64,000 nucleotides of DNA from Oscillospiraceae bacterium (GCA_022800525.1 JAAWQM010000005.1:1-64000); one strand, 5' to 3'. Shown: positions 26,011 through 35,462, numbered from the stretch's first letter. Notes: a model not told the origin generated them from the sequence alone. Numbers and translations are program-made.

Positions 26011-28779
26011 ATGGATTACAACAAGACCATCAATCTCCCCAAGACAGATTTCCCCATGCGGGCGGGGCTGCCCAGCCGGGAACCCGCCATGCTGGAGCGC
26101 TGGCAGGAAATGGACCTCTATCATGAACTGCTGAAAAAAAACGAGGGCAAGCCCCTGTATTCCCTCCATGACGGCCCTCCGTTCTCCAACGGCGCGCTGC
26201 ATATGGGCCACGCCCTCAACAAATCCATCAAGGATTTTATGGTCCGTTCCGCCGCCATGCGGGGGTACTATACGCCCTATATCCCCGGCTGGGACAACCA
26301 CGGGATGCCCATTGAGTCCGCCATCATCAAGAAGAACAAGCTCAACCGCAAGAAAATGTCCGTGCCGGAGTTCCGTTCCGCCTGCCATGAGTTCGCTCAG
26401 CACTACGTGGACGTGCAGATGGAGGGCTTCAAGCGGCTGGGCGTTATCGGGGACTGGGAACACCCCTATCTGACGATGGACCCCGGCTTTGAGGCTGAGG
26501 AAGTGAAAATTTTTGGCGAGATGTTCAAGAAGGGCGTCATCTACAAGGGGCTGAAGCCTGTCTACTGGTGCCCCCACGACGAGACCGCCCTGGCCGAGGC
26601 GGAGATCGAGTACCAGGAGGACCCCGTCACCACCGTCTATGTCAAATTCCCCATGCGGAAGGATGACGGCAAGCTGGCTCATCTGGACCTTGCCAATCTC
26701 TTCTTTGTGATCTGGACTACCACCATCTGGACCCTGCCCGGCAACCTTGCCATCGCCCTGCATCCGGACGCCAGCTACGCCATTGTGAAGGCCCCCGGCG
26801 GCGAGAGCTATATCATGGCGGAGGCTCTGGTGGAGAAGGTGATGAAGCTGGGCGGCTTTGAGACCTGGGAGATTGTGGAGACCCACCCCGGCAGCTTCTT
26901 TGAGAACATGGAAGCTGGTCACCCGTTCCTGCCCAAGACCAGCCGTCTGGTGACAGCGGATTACGTCACGATGGATTCCGGTACGGGCTGTGTCCACACC
27001 GCCCCCGGCTTCGGCGCGGACGACTATCAGACCTGCAAGCGTTACGGCATGGAGATGGTGGTTCCTGTCAACGACCAGGGCCGCCACACGGAGTACGCCG
27101 GGAAATACGCCGGCATGACCACCGATGAGTCCAACCCGGTTATTCTGGCGGACATGAAGGAGAGCGGGGCCCTTTTCGCCAGCGAGGACATCGTCCACTC
27201 CTACCCCCACTGCTGGCGGTGCAAGCACCCCATCATCTTCCGGGCCACCCCCCAGTGGTTCTGCTCTGTGGATGCCTTCAAGGACGCCGCCGTGGCCGCC
27301 ACGGAGAACGTCCGCTGGCTGCCCGCCTGGGGCAAGGACCGCATGGTTTCCATGATCCAGGAGCGTTCCGACTGGTGCATTTCCCGCCAGCGGCGGTGGG
27401 GACTGCCTATCCCTGTGTTCTACTGCGAGGACTGCGGCAAGCCTGTCTGCGACGACGCGACCATCACGGCTGTCAGCAAGCTCTTTGCCGCGGAAGGCTC
27501 CAACGCGTGGTATGAGAAGGACGCGGCGGATATTCTGCCCGCCGGGTACAAGTGCCCCCACTGCGGCAGCGTCCACTTCACCAAGGAGGAGGACACTCTG
27601 GACGGCTGGTTCGACTCCGGCTCCACCCACTTCGCCTCCATGCAGAAGGATCAGGGCTTCTGGCCCGCCACCGTCTACATGGAGGGCCTGGACCAGTACC
27701 GCGGCTGGTTCCAGTCCTCTCTGCTGACCGCCGTAGGCGCCCTGGACAAGGGCGCGCCCTTCCAGGAGTGCGTCACCCACGGCTGGACCGTGGACGGCGA
27801 GGGCAAGGCCATGCACAAGAGCCTGGGCAACGGCATCGACCCCGCCGACATCTTCAAGAAGTACGGCGCGGATATGATCCGCCTCTGGGCCGGGTCCGCC
27901 GACTACCACGCGGACGTGCGCTGCTCCGACAACATTTTTAAGCAGCTGAGCCAGAGCTATCTGAAATTCCGCAACACCGCCCGGTACTGCCTGGGCAACC
28001 TGGACGGCTTTGACCCCAACAACCTGGTGAAACCCGAGGAAATCCTGGGACTGGACCGCTGGGTCATCGCCAAGCTCAATGAACTGATGCGCCGCTGCGA
28101 GACGGCCTATCAGAACTACGAATTCCACGTGGTCAGCCATGCTGTCAACGACTTCTGCGTGGTGGAGCTCTCCAGTTTCTATCTGGATATCATCAAGGAC
28201 CGCCTGTATTGCGATGAAAAGGACGGCCTGCCCCGGCGCAGCGCCCAGACGGCCCTGTGGCTCATTCTGGATACGATTACCAAGATTTTCGCACCTATCC
28301 TGGCCTTTACCTGCGATGAAATCTGGCAGGCCATGCCCCACCGCGAGGGCGATGACCCCCGGAATGTACTGCTCAACCAAATGAACAAGCCTTTCCTGGA
28401 GTACCAGTTCGACAAGGACAGAATGACGGCCTGGATGGAGTCCTATGAGGACCTCATTGAGCACCGGAACGCCGTGAATGCCGCCCTGGAGCAGGCCCGG
28501 AATGAGAAGAAGATTGGCAAGAGCCTGGAGGCTGCCATCAAGCTCCGTACGCCCTCCAACTGGCTGAAGGAGGATGAGGAGGGCTTGGCGGACCTGCTTA
28601 TCGTCTCCCAAGTGGAAGTCGATAACGGCAGCGAGCTTGAGGTCGAAGTCACCCCCGCACAGGGCGTCAAATGCGAGCGGTGCTGGAAGATTCTGCCCTC
28701 CGTGGGCCAGGACAGCGGGCATCCCACGCTCTGCGCCCGCTGCGCCAAAGTGGTCAAGGGGCTGAAGCTGGACCTCTGA
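26011..28779 (+). CDS. ileS: Isoleucyl-tRNA synthetase
   Basis: The start is ATG 26011 after AGGAGG, giving 922 residues; the track start lies inside the T-box leader. Class I signatures: HIGH motif ALHMGHALNKS, Trp-rich GWDNHGMPIES, editing domain with FVIWTTTIWTLPGNLAIALH and GTGCVHTAPGFG, and the KMSKS loop, here AMHKSLGN. The C-terminal zinc domain CERCWKIL and CARCAK is complete. It charges tRNA-Ile in the cytosol and is controlled by the T-box. Confidence 0.97.
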   Translation: MDYNKTINLPKTDFPMRAGLPSREPAMLERWQEMDLYHELLKKNEGKPLYSLHDGPPFSNGALHMGHALNKSIKDFMVRSAAMRGYYTPYIPGWDNHGMPIESAIIKKNKLNRKKMSVPEFRSACHEFAQHYVDVQMEGFKRLGVIGDWEHPYLTMDPGFEAEEVKIFGEMFKKGVIYKGLKPVYWCPHDETALAEAEIEYQEDPVTTVYVKFPMRKDDGKLAHLDLANLFFVIWTTTIWTLPGNLAIALHPDASYAIVKAPGGESYIMAEALVEKVMKLGGFETWEIVETHPGSFFENMEAGHPFLPKTSRLVTADYVTMDSGTGCVHTAPGFGADDYQTCKRYGMEMVVPVNDQGRHTEYAGKYAGMTTDESNPVILADMKESGALFASEDIVHSYPHCWRCKHPIIFRATPQWFCSVDAFKDAAVAATENVRWLPAWGKDRMVSMIQERSDWCISRQRRWGLPIPVFYCEDCGKPVCDDATITAVSKLFAAEGSNAWYEKDAADILPAGYKCPHCGSVHFTKEEDTLDGWFDSGSTHFASMQKDQGFWPATVYMEGLDQYRGWFQSSLLTAVGALDKGAPFQECVTHGWTVDGEGKAMHKSLGNGIDPADIFKKYGADMIRLWAGSADYHADVRCSDNIFKQLSQSYLKFRNTARYCLGNLDGFDPNNLVKPEEILGLDRWVIAKLNELMRRCETAYQNYEFHVVSHAVNDFCVVELSSFYLDIIKDRLYCDEKDGLPRRSAQTALWLILDTITKIFAPILAFTCDEIWQAMPHREGDDPRNVLLNQMNKPFLEYQFDKDRMTAWMESYEDLIEHRNAVNAALEQARNEKKIGKSLEAAIKLRTPSNWLKEDEEGLADLLIVSQVEVDNGSELEVEVTPAQGVKCERCWKILPSVGQDSGHPTLCARCAKVVKGLKLDL

Positions 28780-28790
28780 CCGCGTATTGC

Positions 28791-28829
28791 GCCCGCCTGC
28801 CGGACCCCTGAAGCGTCCGGCAGGCGGGC
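28791..28829 (+). terminator. Hairpin after ileS
   Basis: GCCCGCCTGCCGGAC / GTCCGGCAGGCGGGC, a perfect 15-bp stem with a 9-base loop, 11 bases after the stop. It lacks a T-run, so it may be a 3'-end stabiliser or Rho-aided terminator. Confidence 0.5.
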
Positions 28830-29043
28830 AGGTACATCTATGTCATGCGGCGCGCCGGTCACGCGGACGCCGGCAGTGGGAGACAGCCTTTTGTGGGAAG
28901 GAGCCGCGCCCCGCGGCCTGCGCTCTTGCCGCTTACAGTCATACTATGAAGGACGGGGGGCCGGGGTGCTTTGTCCCGCAATGGCCGGGGAGTCCTTGTC
29001 CGCCTGTTTTCCGCCCCAAAATTCAAGAAAAGGAAGTGCTCTC

Positions 29044-29688
29044 ATGATAAAGATCGCGCCCTCTATCCTCGCAGCGGATTTTGCAAATCTGGAGCGGGAT
29101 ATTTTTCGTGTCCGCGACGCGGACTATCTCCATGTGGACGTGATGGACGGGTTGTTCGTTCCCAATATCTCCATCGGACTGCCGGTGGTGGAGAGTGTGC
29201 GGAAGGTCACCGCCATGCCCCTGGACGTCCATCTGATGATCGACCGGCCTGTGCGGTACGTGGAGCGGTTCTGCAAGGCGGGGGCGGACATCGTCACAGT
29301 CCATGTGGAGGCGGATTCGGAGGAGAACACCCGCAAGGCTCTGGAGCTGATCCACAGCCAGGGCAGGCGGGCCGGAGTCGTGCTCAAGCCCAAAACTCCG
29401 GCGGAGGCCGCGCTGCCGTTTCTGGAGCGGTGCGATCTGGTGCTGGTGATGACTGTGGAGCCGGGCTTCGGCGGGCAGAGGTTCATGGAGGACATGATGC
29501 CCAAGCTGCGGCAGCTTCGGGAGTGGATCGACAGCCGCAAGCCGGACTGCGAGCTGGAGGTAGATGGGGGAATCGACCCGCTGACCTGCAAAACGGTGAT
29601 TGCCAATGGAGCCAACGTGCTGGTAGCAGGAAGCTCGGTATATAAAGCAGACAATATTCCTGACCGTATACGCGAATTAAGGGGGTAA
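29044..29688 (+). CDS. rpe: Ribulose-phosphate 3-epimerase
   Basis: The start is ATG 29044 (AAAAGGAAGTG upstream), giving 214 residues. The TIM-barrel signatures are complete: APSILAADFANLERD, HVDVMDGLFVPNIS, PLDVHLMI, VEPGFGGQRFMED, LEVDGGID and AGSSVYKA. It interconverts ribulose-5-phosphate and xylulose-5-phosphate in the pentose-phosphate pathway using a divalent metal. It is followed 5 bases later by recR. Confidence 0.96.
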   Translation: MIKIAPSILAADFANLERDIFRVRDADYLHVDVMDGLFVPNISIGLPVVESVRKVTAMPLDVHLMIDRPVRYVERFCKAGADIVTVHVEADSEENTRKALELIHSQGRRAGVVLKPKTPAEAALPFLERCDLVLVMTVEPGFGGQRFMEDMMPKLRQLREWIDSRKPDCELEVDGGIDPLTCKTVIANGANVLVAGSSVYKADNIPDRIRELRG

Positions 29689-29693
29689 GGCTG

Positions 29694-30293
29694 ATGGAGT
29701 ATTTTCCCGCGCCGCTGGAGAAGCTGGTGGAGCAGTTTGCGCGGCTGCCAGGGATCGGCGGCAAATCCGCGCAGCGGCTGGCGTTTCATGTGCTGGGGCT
29801 GAGCGAGGCGGAGGCGGAGGAGTTCGCCAACGCCATCCTGGAGGCGAAACGGAACGTCACCTGCTGCCCGGTGTGCCAGAACCTGACCGCCGGGGGACTT
29901 TGCCCGATCTGCGCTTCACCCAGGCGGGATGGGTCAACCATCTGCGTGGTGGCCGACGCAAGGGATCTGGCGGCGGTGGAGCGGGCCAGGGAATACAACG
30001 GCAGCTATCACGTGCTCCACGGCGTCATTTCGCCAATGAACCATGTGGGGCCAGACGACCTGGAGATCAAATCTCTGGTGGAACGGGTTTCCAGGGGCGG
30101 CATCCGGGAGGTCATCATGGCGACCAATCCCGACACCGAGGGGGAGGCGACCGCGATGTATATTGCGCGGCTGCTGAAGCCCTTCGATGTGCGGGTCACA
30201 CGGCTGGCCTACGGCATCCCCGTGGGCGGACACCTGGAATTTGCCGACGACGCCACGCTGATGCGGGCGCTGGAGGGCCGGAGAGAGCTGTGA
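29694..30293 (+). CDS. recR: Recombination mediator RecR
   Basis: 199 residues, the usual length. An N-terminal helix-hairpin-helix (LPGIGGKSAQRLAFH), a four-cysteine zinc finger (CCPVCQNLT and CPIC), a Toprim domain (ICVVADARDLAAVE and NPDTEGEATA) and a Walker-B-like end. It acts with RecO and RecF in loading RecA at gaps. It is expressed with rpe. Confidence 0.96.
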   Translation: MEYFPAPLEKLVEQFARLPGIGGKSAQRLAFHVLGLSEAEAEEFANAILEAKRNVTCCPVCQNLTAGGLCPICASPRRDGSTICVVADARDLAAVERAREYNGSYHVLHGVISPMNHVGPDDLEIKSLVERVSRGGIREVIMATNPDTEGEATAMYIARLLKPFDVRVTRLAYGIPVGGHLEFADDATLMRALEGRREL

Positions 30294-30327
30294 CCATACA
30301 TGTTCGCAAGTTGAGGAGGACACGGAT

Positions 30328-32754
30328 TTGAAAGTATATGCCTATGAACGCGACCATCTGGCCGCACTGAGGAAGCAAAACGCGGGCTGCACGCTGTTCC
30401 TGCGGCGGAACGGGGATTTCCCGCTGGCCGGGCCGGGACAGATCGCCCTGTACGGCTCCGGCGCGCGCCGGACGGTCAAGGGCGGTACCGGCAGCGGCGA
30501 GGTCAACAGCCGATTCTTTACCACCGTTGAGCAGGGGCTGGCGGACGTGGGCTTCACGGTTACGACCGGCGACTGGCTGGATGGCTATGACGCAGCGTAC
30601 GCCCGGGCGCGGAAGAAATTTCACTGGGAGGTCAAGCGCCGGGCGTGGGCGCGCCGTACGCTGTCCGTGATAGACGCCTGGGGCGCGGTGATGCCGGAGC
30701 CGGAGTACCGTCTGCCCCTGGAGGGCGAGGGCGGCACGGCGGTCTACGTTCTCAGCCGGATTTCCGGCGAGGGGAGCGACCGCGCCCCTATGGAGGGCGA
30801 CATCCTGCTGACCCAGGCGGAGCGGCGGGACATCCTGTCTCTGCGGCGGCGGTATCAACGGTTTTTGCTGGTACTGAACACAGGCGGTCCGGTGGACCTG
30901 TCGCCGGTCATGGACGTGGAGAATATCCTTCTGCTGGGCCAGCTGGGTGTGGAAACGGGCGCTGTGCTGGCGGACATCATCCTGGGCAGGAGCTGTCCCA
31001 GCGGCAAGCTGGCGGCTACCTGGAGCGCATGGGAGGATTACTGCCACATCGGGGACGAGTGCGGCCAGGACGATACCCGCTACCGGGAAGGAATCTATGT
31101 GGGCTACCGGTATTTTGACTCCGTGGGCAAGCGGGCCCTGTTCCCCTTCGGCTATGGGCTGGGATATACCGATTTCTCCATGGAAGCTGGCGAGGTATCC
31201 GTGGAAGGCGGGGTGGTGACCGCCCGCGCGGCCGTGACCAACACCGGCGCTTTCGCAGGCCGCGAGGTGGTGCAGGTCTATGTCAGCGTGCCAGCCGGGA
31301 AGCTGGACGAGCCTTATCAGGAGCTGGCCGGATTTGTAAAAACCAGGGAGCTCAGGCCCGGTGAGACAGAGACGGCGGAGGTCCGTTTCTCCCTGGCGGA
31401 CCTTGCGGGCTATGACGAGGAAAACGCCTGCTGGCTATTGGAACGCGGCGGCTATACCGTCCGGGTCGGAAACAGCAGCGTGGATACCGTCGCCGCCGCC
31501 GTACTGCGGCTGGAGCGGGATGTTGTCACGTGGAAGGTGAAGAACGCCTGCGGCAAGCCGGACTTCACAGACTGGAAGCCGGAATCTCCAAGAGACCACG
31601 CGGTCCCCGACGGAACGCCGGTAATTGATGTTGCGCCGGAGTCCATCGCCACCGCCGCCGCCGTATACGGCCAGGAATACCCGGTTGACGATTTTATCCG
31701 CGGACTGTCTGACGAGGAGCTGTGTACCGTCAACACCGGCAGCTTCGATCCGAAGGGCGGCGTTGCAAGCATCATTGGCAGCGCAAGCAGTTCCGTGGCC
31801 GGGGCCGCGGGTGAAACCACCTCGATTCTGAAGGACAAGGGCTTCCCCGCCCTGGTCATGGCGGACGGTCCGGCTGGGCTGCGCCTCTCCAAGGTCTTCT
31901 ACCGGGATGAGAAGGGCGCGCACGCGGTGGGAACAGCTGTGCAGGAGAGCTTTCTGGAGTTCCTCCCCGGCGCGGCCCGGTGGGTCATGTCCAGGGCCGC
32001 GAGGCCCCCGAAGGGCGTGGTTCTCCGGCCTCAGTACGCCACCGCCATCCCGGCCGGCGCCTCCATCGCCCAGAGCTGGGACCTGGCGTTCGCCCGGATG
32101 TGCGGCGATATCGTGGGGGATGAGATGGTGCGTTTCGGCGTGCATCTCTGGCTGGCTCCGGCGCTGAATATCCACCGCTCCATCCGCTGCGGGCGGAATT
32201 TCGAGTATTTCAGTGAGGATCCGCTGCTCAGCGGACGCTTTGCGGCGGCGATGACCCAGGGCGTTCAGAGTCACCCGGGCTGCGGCGTCACCATCAAGCA
32301 CTACTGCGCCAACAATCAGGAGACCAACCGCTACAACAACAACAGCATGGTCAGCGAACGCGCCATGCGGGAGATTTATCTGAAGGGCTTCGGCATCTGT
32401 GTGAAGGAGAGCCAGCCTGCGGCGGCGATGACCAGCTACAACCTGCTCAACGGCGTACATACCAGCCAGCGGCGGGACATCATCGACGACGTCCTGCGCA
32501 GCGAGTTCGGCTTCCAGGGCATCGTCATGACCGACTGGATCGCCGGCGGCAGCTTCCTGAGCAAAAGCTCCAGGTATCCTGCGCCTCACGCGGGACTGGT
32601 AGCGGCTGCGGGCGGGGACCTCTTCATGCCGGGCTGCAGGAAGGACCTGATGGAGTGCATGGGGCTGCTGCGCTCCGGCGGGCTGTCCAGGCGGCAGCTT
32701 GAGATCAACGCCACACGGGTCTACCGGCTGTGTAAAAAGCTGAACGGCCAATAG
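30328..32754 (+). CDS. Glycoside hydrolase family 3 beta-glycosidase, reversed domain order
   Basis: 808 residues from a TTG start with GAGGAGG 8 bases upstream. Domain order is swapped: residues 1-270 are the GH3 C-terminal alpha/beta sandwich (SGKLAATW and FPFGYGLGYTDFS), 280-390 a fibronectin-III-like domain (FAGREVVQVYVS), and 440-800 the catalytic TIM barrel (FPALVMADGPAGLRL, TIKHYCANNQETNR, nucleophile Asp in GIVMTDWIAGG). No signal peptide, so it acts on imported oligosaccharides in the cytosol. Likely beta-glucosidase or beta-xylosidase; specificity cannot be told. Confidence 0.9.
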   Translation: MKVYAYERDHLAALRKQNAGCTLFLRRNGDFPLAGPGQIALYGSGARRTVKGGTGSGEVNSRFFTTVEQGLADVGFTVTTGDWLDGYDAAYARARKKFHWEVKRRAWARRTLSVIDAWGAVMPEPEYRLPLEGEGGTAVYVLSRISGEGSDRAPMEGDILLTQAERRDILSLRRRYQRFLLVLNTGGPVDLSPVMDVENILLLGQLGVETGAVLADIILGRSCPSGKLAATWSAWEDYCHIGDECGQDDTRYREGIYVGYRYFDSVGKRALFPFGYGLGYTDFSMEAGEVSVEGGVVTARAAVTNTGAFAGREVVQVYVSVPAGKLDEPYQELAGFVKTRELRPGETETAEVRFSLADLAGYDEENACWLLERGGYTVRVGNSSVDTVAAAVLRLERDVVTWKVKNACGKPDFTDWKPESPRDHAVPDGTPVIDVAPESIATAAAVYGQEYPVDDFIRGLSDEELCTVNTGSFDPKGGVASIIGSASSSVAGAAGETTSILKDKGFPALVMADGPAGLRLSKVFYRDEKGAHAVGTAVQESFLEFLPGAARWVMSRAARPPKGVVLRPQYATAIPAGASIAQSWDLAFARMCGDIVGDEMVRFGVHLWLAPALNIHRSIRCGRNFEYFSEDPLLSGRFAAAMTQGVQSHPGCGVTIKHYCANNQETNRYNNNSMVSERAMREIYLKGFGICVKESQPAAAMTSYNLLNGVHTSQRRDIIDDVLRSEFGFQGIVMTDWIAGGSFLSKSSRYPAPHAGLVAAAGGDLFMPGCRKDLMECMGLLRSGGLSRRQLEINATRVYRLCKKLNGQ

Positions 32755-32764
32755 CTGCACCCCA

Positions 32765-32803
32765 ATAGCAGGAGACCGGGGAATTTCCCCGGTCTCCTGC
32801 TAT
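32765..32803. terminator. Bidirectional terminator between GH3 and cysS
   Basis: A near-perfect 19-bp inverted repeat centred on base 32784, beginning ATAGCAGGAGACCGGGGAA. It serves two convergent genes. Confidence 0.85.
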
Positions 32804-32804
32804 T

Positions 32805-34256
32805 TCATACCCGTTTCCAGACTGCGCCATCTTTTGTGTCTGTGACTTCGATTCCCTGCGCTTTCAGCTCGTCGCGAATCCGGTCGGCCTCAGCGAAGTT
32901 TTTCGACTTCTTGGCCTCGGCCCGCTGGAGGACCAGGGCGTCAATGGCAGGGTCGCCCTCGCCGGTGATGACGATGCCGCCGGAGGCTGCGGAGGAGGCT
33001 TTGGCTTTGGCGTCCGCTTCCCGTCTGGCGGCGGACTTCTCCAGGAGGCTCAGCCCCAGGACCTGGTCGAAATCCGCCAAGATGGCCAGCTTGGTGGCAT
33101 CGTTGGCCTGGACCTTCAGCGCGTCATAGAGGGCTGTGACGCCAAGGGAGGTATTCAGGTCATTACCCAGGGCCTTGCGGAATTTTTCCTTCTGCGCGGC
33201 AAAGACGGATTGGTCGATTTCTCCGTCCTCCGGCTTCAGGGAGGCAATGCGGGCGATCAGCTTGTTATACGCGCCCTGGGCGTTGTCCAGGTTCTCCCAG
33301 GAGAACACCAGCGACTTGCGGTAGTGGCTCTGGAGGCAGAACAGGCGGTAGGACAACGGATCATACCCCTTATCCTCCAGCAGCGAGAGCGTGAGCTTTT
33401 CGCCTTTGCTCTTGCTCATCTTGCCGGCAGGCGTGTTCAGATGCAGCACATGCATCCACCAGCTGCACCATTTATGGCCCAGGTACGCCTCACTCTGCGC
33501 GATCTCGTTGGTGTGGTGGGGGAAGGCGTTGTCGATGCCGCCGCAGTGGATGTCCAGCTCCTCGCCCAAGTGCTTCATGGAGATGGCGGAGCATTCGATG
33601 TGCCAGCCGGGGTAGCCTACCCCCCAGGGAGAATCCCATTTGAGCGCCTGATCTTCGAACTTGGACTGGGTGAACCAGAGGACGAAATCGCTCTTGTTCC
33701 GCTTATTTCCGTCCTCCTCCACGCCTTCGCGGACGCCCACGGCAAGATCCTCGGCATCATGGTCGTTAAATACATAGTAGCGGTCCAGCTTGCTGGTGTC
33801 AAAATAGATGTTGCCGCCAGCCGGATAGGCATAGCCTGTATCCAGCAGCCTGGTAATAAGTCCGATATACTCATCAATGCAGTTGGTGGCAGGCTCCACC
33901 ACGTCGGGGCGTTTGATGTTCAGCTTGGCACAGTCGGCAAAAAAAGCGTCCGTGTAAAAATGGGCGATGTCCAGAATCGATTTGTTTTCCCGTTTAGCCC
34001 CCTTGAGCATCTTGTCCTCGCCGGTGTCGGCGTCGGAGGAGAGATGGCCCACATCGGTGATATTCATAACGCGCTTGACGTTGTAGCCCTCATAGCGCAG
34101 GAACTTCTCCAGCACATCCTCCATGAGATAGGAGCGCAGGTTGCCGATATGGGCATAGTCATAGACCGTGGGGCCGCAGGTATACATTTTTACGATGTTG
34201 GGGTGGTTGGGGACGAACTCGTCCTTGCGGCGGGTAGCGGAATTATACAGATACAT
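32805..34256 (-). CDS. cysS: Cysteinyl-tRNA synthetase
   Basis: 483 residues. Class I motifs: zinc cysteine in MYTCGPTVYDYAHIGNLR, GYPGWHIECSAM-type WHIECSAIS, zinc histidines in HCGGIDNAFPHHTNE and the loop GKMSKSKGEKL. The C-terminal anticodon region has NFAEADRIRDEL. A short Ala/Ser-rich insertion near residue 420 looks disordered. It lies 3 bases after cysE and is co-regulated by the Cys T-box. Confidence 0.97.
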   Translation of the reverse strand: MYLYNSATRRKDEFVPNHPNIVKMYTCGPTVYDYAHIGNLRSYLMEDVLEKFLRYEGYNVKRVMNITDVGHLSSDADTGEDKMLKGAKRENKSILDIAHFYTDAFFADCAKLNIKRPDVVEPATNCIDEYIGLITRLLDTGYAYPAGGNIYFDTSKLDRYYVFNDHDAEDLAVGVREGVEEDGNKRNKSDFVLWFTQSKFEDQALKWDSPWGVGYPGWHIECSAISMKHLGEELDIHCGGIDNAFPHHTNEIAQSEAYLGHKWCSWWMHVLHLNTPAGKMSKSKGEKLTLSLLEDKGYDPLSYRLFCLQSHYRKSLVFSWENLDNAQGAYNKLIARIASLKPEDGEIDQSVFAAQKEKFRKALGNDLNTSLGVTALYDALKVQANDATKLAILADFDQVLGLSLLEKSAARREADAKAKASSAASGGIVITGEGDPAIDALVLQRAEAKKSKNFAEADRIRDELKAQGIEVTDTKDGAVWKRV

Positions 34257-34259
34257 AGG

Positions 34260-34907
34260 TCAATTCTCCTTCTTATTTTCAGCTTCTTGCAGCTTTTTCT
34301 CCAGCTCCTCCACCCGCTTTGTCAGGGCATCTATCTTTTGCAGGGTGGGGTTGACGATGCTGGTCTGGTCCACCTCATCGGCGTAGCGCCGGACCTTCTC
34401 GCCATTGACGCGGACGATCTGGGCGGGAACGCCCACGGCGGTGGCGTTGGCGGGAACGTCCTGGAGCACGACAGCACCGGCGGCGATGCGGGCGTTGTCA
34501 TGGATGGTGATGGGACCCAGCACACGGGCGCCCGCGCCCACCATCACATTATTCCCCAAAGTGGGGTGGCGTTTGCCCATATCCTTGCCGGTGCCGCCCA
34601 GGGTCACGCCCTGGTACAGCAGCACATCGTCGCCAATCTCCGCGGTCTCGCCAATCACGATGCCAGTGCCGTGGTCGATGACCAGACGCCGGCCGATGAC
34701 GGCTCCGGGATGAATCTCAATCCCGGTCCAGAAGCGGCTCCACTGGGATACGAACCGGGCCAGAAAGCACAGCTGATGGCGGTGCAGCCAGTGGGCGAAG
34801 CGGTAGCAAATAATAGCGTGGACACCGGCGTACAGCAGGAAGATCTCCAGCTTCCCCCGCGCCGCCGGGTCGCGGCGCTGGTAGGCGGTCAGGGTTTCGA
34901 TTAACAT
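34260..34907 (-). CDS. cysE: Serine O-acetyltransferase
   Basis: 215 residues. An N-terminal helical part is followed by a left-handed hexapeptide-repeat helix, with EIHPGAVIGRRLVIDHGTG and VLLYQGVTLGGTGKD carrying the catalytic His-Asp pair. The last 40 residues form a charged coiled coil (VEELEKKLQEAENKK). It makes O-acetylserine, the precursor of cysteine. Grouping with cysS behind a T-box means cysteine supply and use are controlled together. Confidence 0.96.
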   Translation of the reverse strand: MLIETLTAYQRRDPAARGKLEIFLLYAGVHAIICYRFAHWLHRHQLCFLARFVSQWSRFWTGIEIHPGAVIGRRLVIDHGTGIVIGETAEIGDDVLLYQGVTLGGTGKDMGKRHPTLGNNVMVGAGARVLGPITIHDNARIAAGAVVLQDVPANATAVGVPAQIVRVNGEKVRRYADEVDQTSIVNPTLQKIDALTKRVEELEKKLQEAENKKEN

Positions 34908-34960
34908 AGGGTCGGTCCTTTACTGATGGTTTTAAGGGGCTGTGCGCACAGCGCGGACAA

Positions 34961-35033
34961 AAGTTTGGGCCGCCTTTTCAAAGGCGGTGGGGTGCAGGGG
35001 CAAGGCCCCTGCCGGGTTTGGGCGGAGCCCAAC
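34961..35033 (-). repeat. Repeat C, copy 1 (73 bp)
   Basis: On the minus strand: GTTGGGCTCCGCCCAAACCC, then CAGGGGCCTTGCCCCTG, then CCGCCTTTGAAAAGGCGG. Three small hairpins in a row. Matches copy 2 at 53182-53258. It lies in the cysE leader between the T-box terminator and the start codon. Confidence 0.75.
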
Positions 35034-35048
35034 GCTGCTTGCGCCAAC

Positions 35049-35268
35049 AAAAAACGCCCTCCGTCCCACTGGACGGAGAGGCGCAGGGCGCGGTCCCACT
35101 CTCCTGTTTCACTCAAAGGGCCTCTATCGCTGCCCATGCGGAGGGCGCTGCCCCTCCCGCTCCCGGACGCACGTTCCCCACCGCTCCCAGAGGGCCGCTT
35201 TCAGCCAGCGGCGGCCCTTCTCTGCCAGATTGCCATGGGTACTCTTTCCGTTCCTCGCGGTTTTCATC
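35049..35268 (-). promoter_or_regulatory. T-box riboswitch upstream of cysE-cysS, cysteine-responsive
   Basis: Read on the minus strand: Stem I features AGAGTACCCATGGCAA and CAGAGAAGGGCCGCCGCTGG, a specifier region GGGGAACGTGCGTCC in which UGC (35171-35169) is a Cys codon, and the T-box core GGAGAGTGGGACCGCG. The terminator CTCCGTCC-cact-GGACGGAG (arms in plus-strand reading) ends in TTTTTTG at 35049-35054. The choice of UGC is supported by the downstream genes; GUG one base earlier is the alternative reading. Confidence 0.83.
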
Positions 35269-35274
35269 CCCATT

Positions 35275-35303
35275 ATATTACCAGCAGCAGCGCCTCGTGT
35301 CAA
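35275..35303 (-). promoter_or_regulatory. Promoter of the cysE-cysS T-box transcript
   Basis: TTGACA (35303-35298), 17 bases, TAATAT (35280-35275), the same box pair as at ileS. Confidence 0.7.
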
Positions 35304-35363
35304 GAAGATTTCATAAAAGGTGAGGAGAAGAGGAGGAGAAGAGGTTCCGGAAAGCCCTGTGCC

Positions 35364-35462
35364 ATGCTGGAAAATTTCGGAACAGAGCAGCCAGACGCGG
35401 AAAAAATCCTTGCCGGCAGCGGCTGGTATGTATTCCGCAATATGACGGACGAAAGCGATTGA
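35364..35462 (+). CDS. Possible 32-residue peptide
   Basis: MLENFGTEQPDAEKILAGSG and a short tail, with only GGAAAG 9 bases upstream as ribosome site. Base composition is coding-like, but there is no other support. Could be chance. Confidence 0.2.
   Translation: MLENFGTEQPDAEKILAGSGWYVFRNMTDESD

Noticed and set aside
26005-28722. 905-residue minus-strand ORF opposite ileS
   Set aside because: Mirror frame of a GC-rich gene, no ribosome site, repetitive Gly/Val/His composition and no domain.
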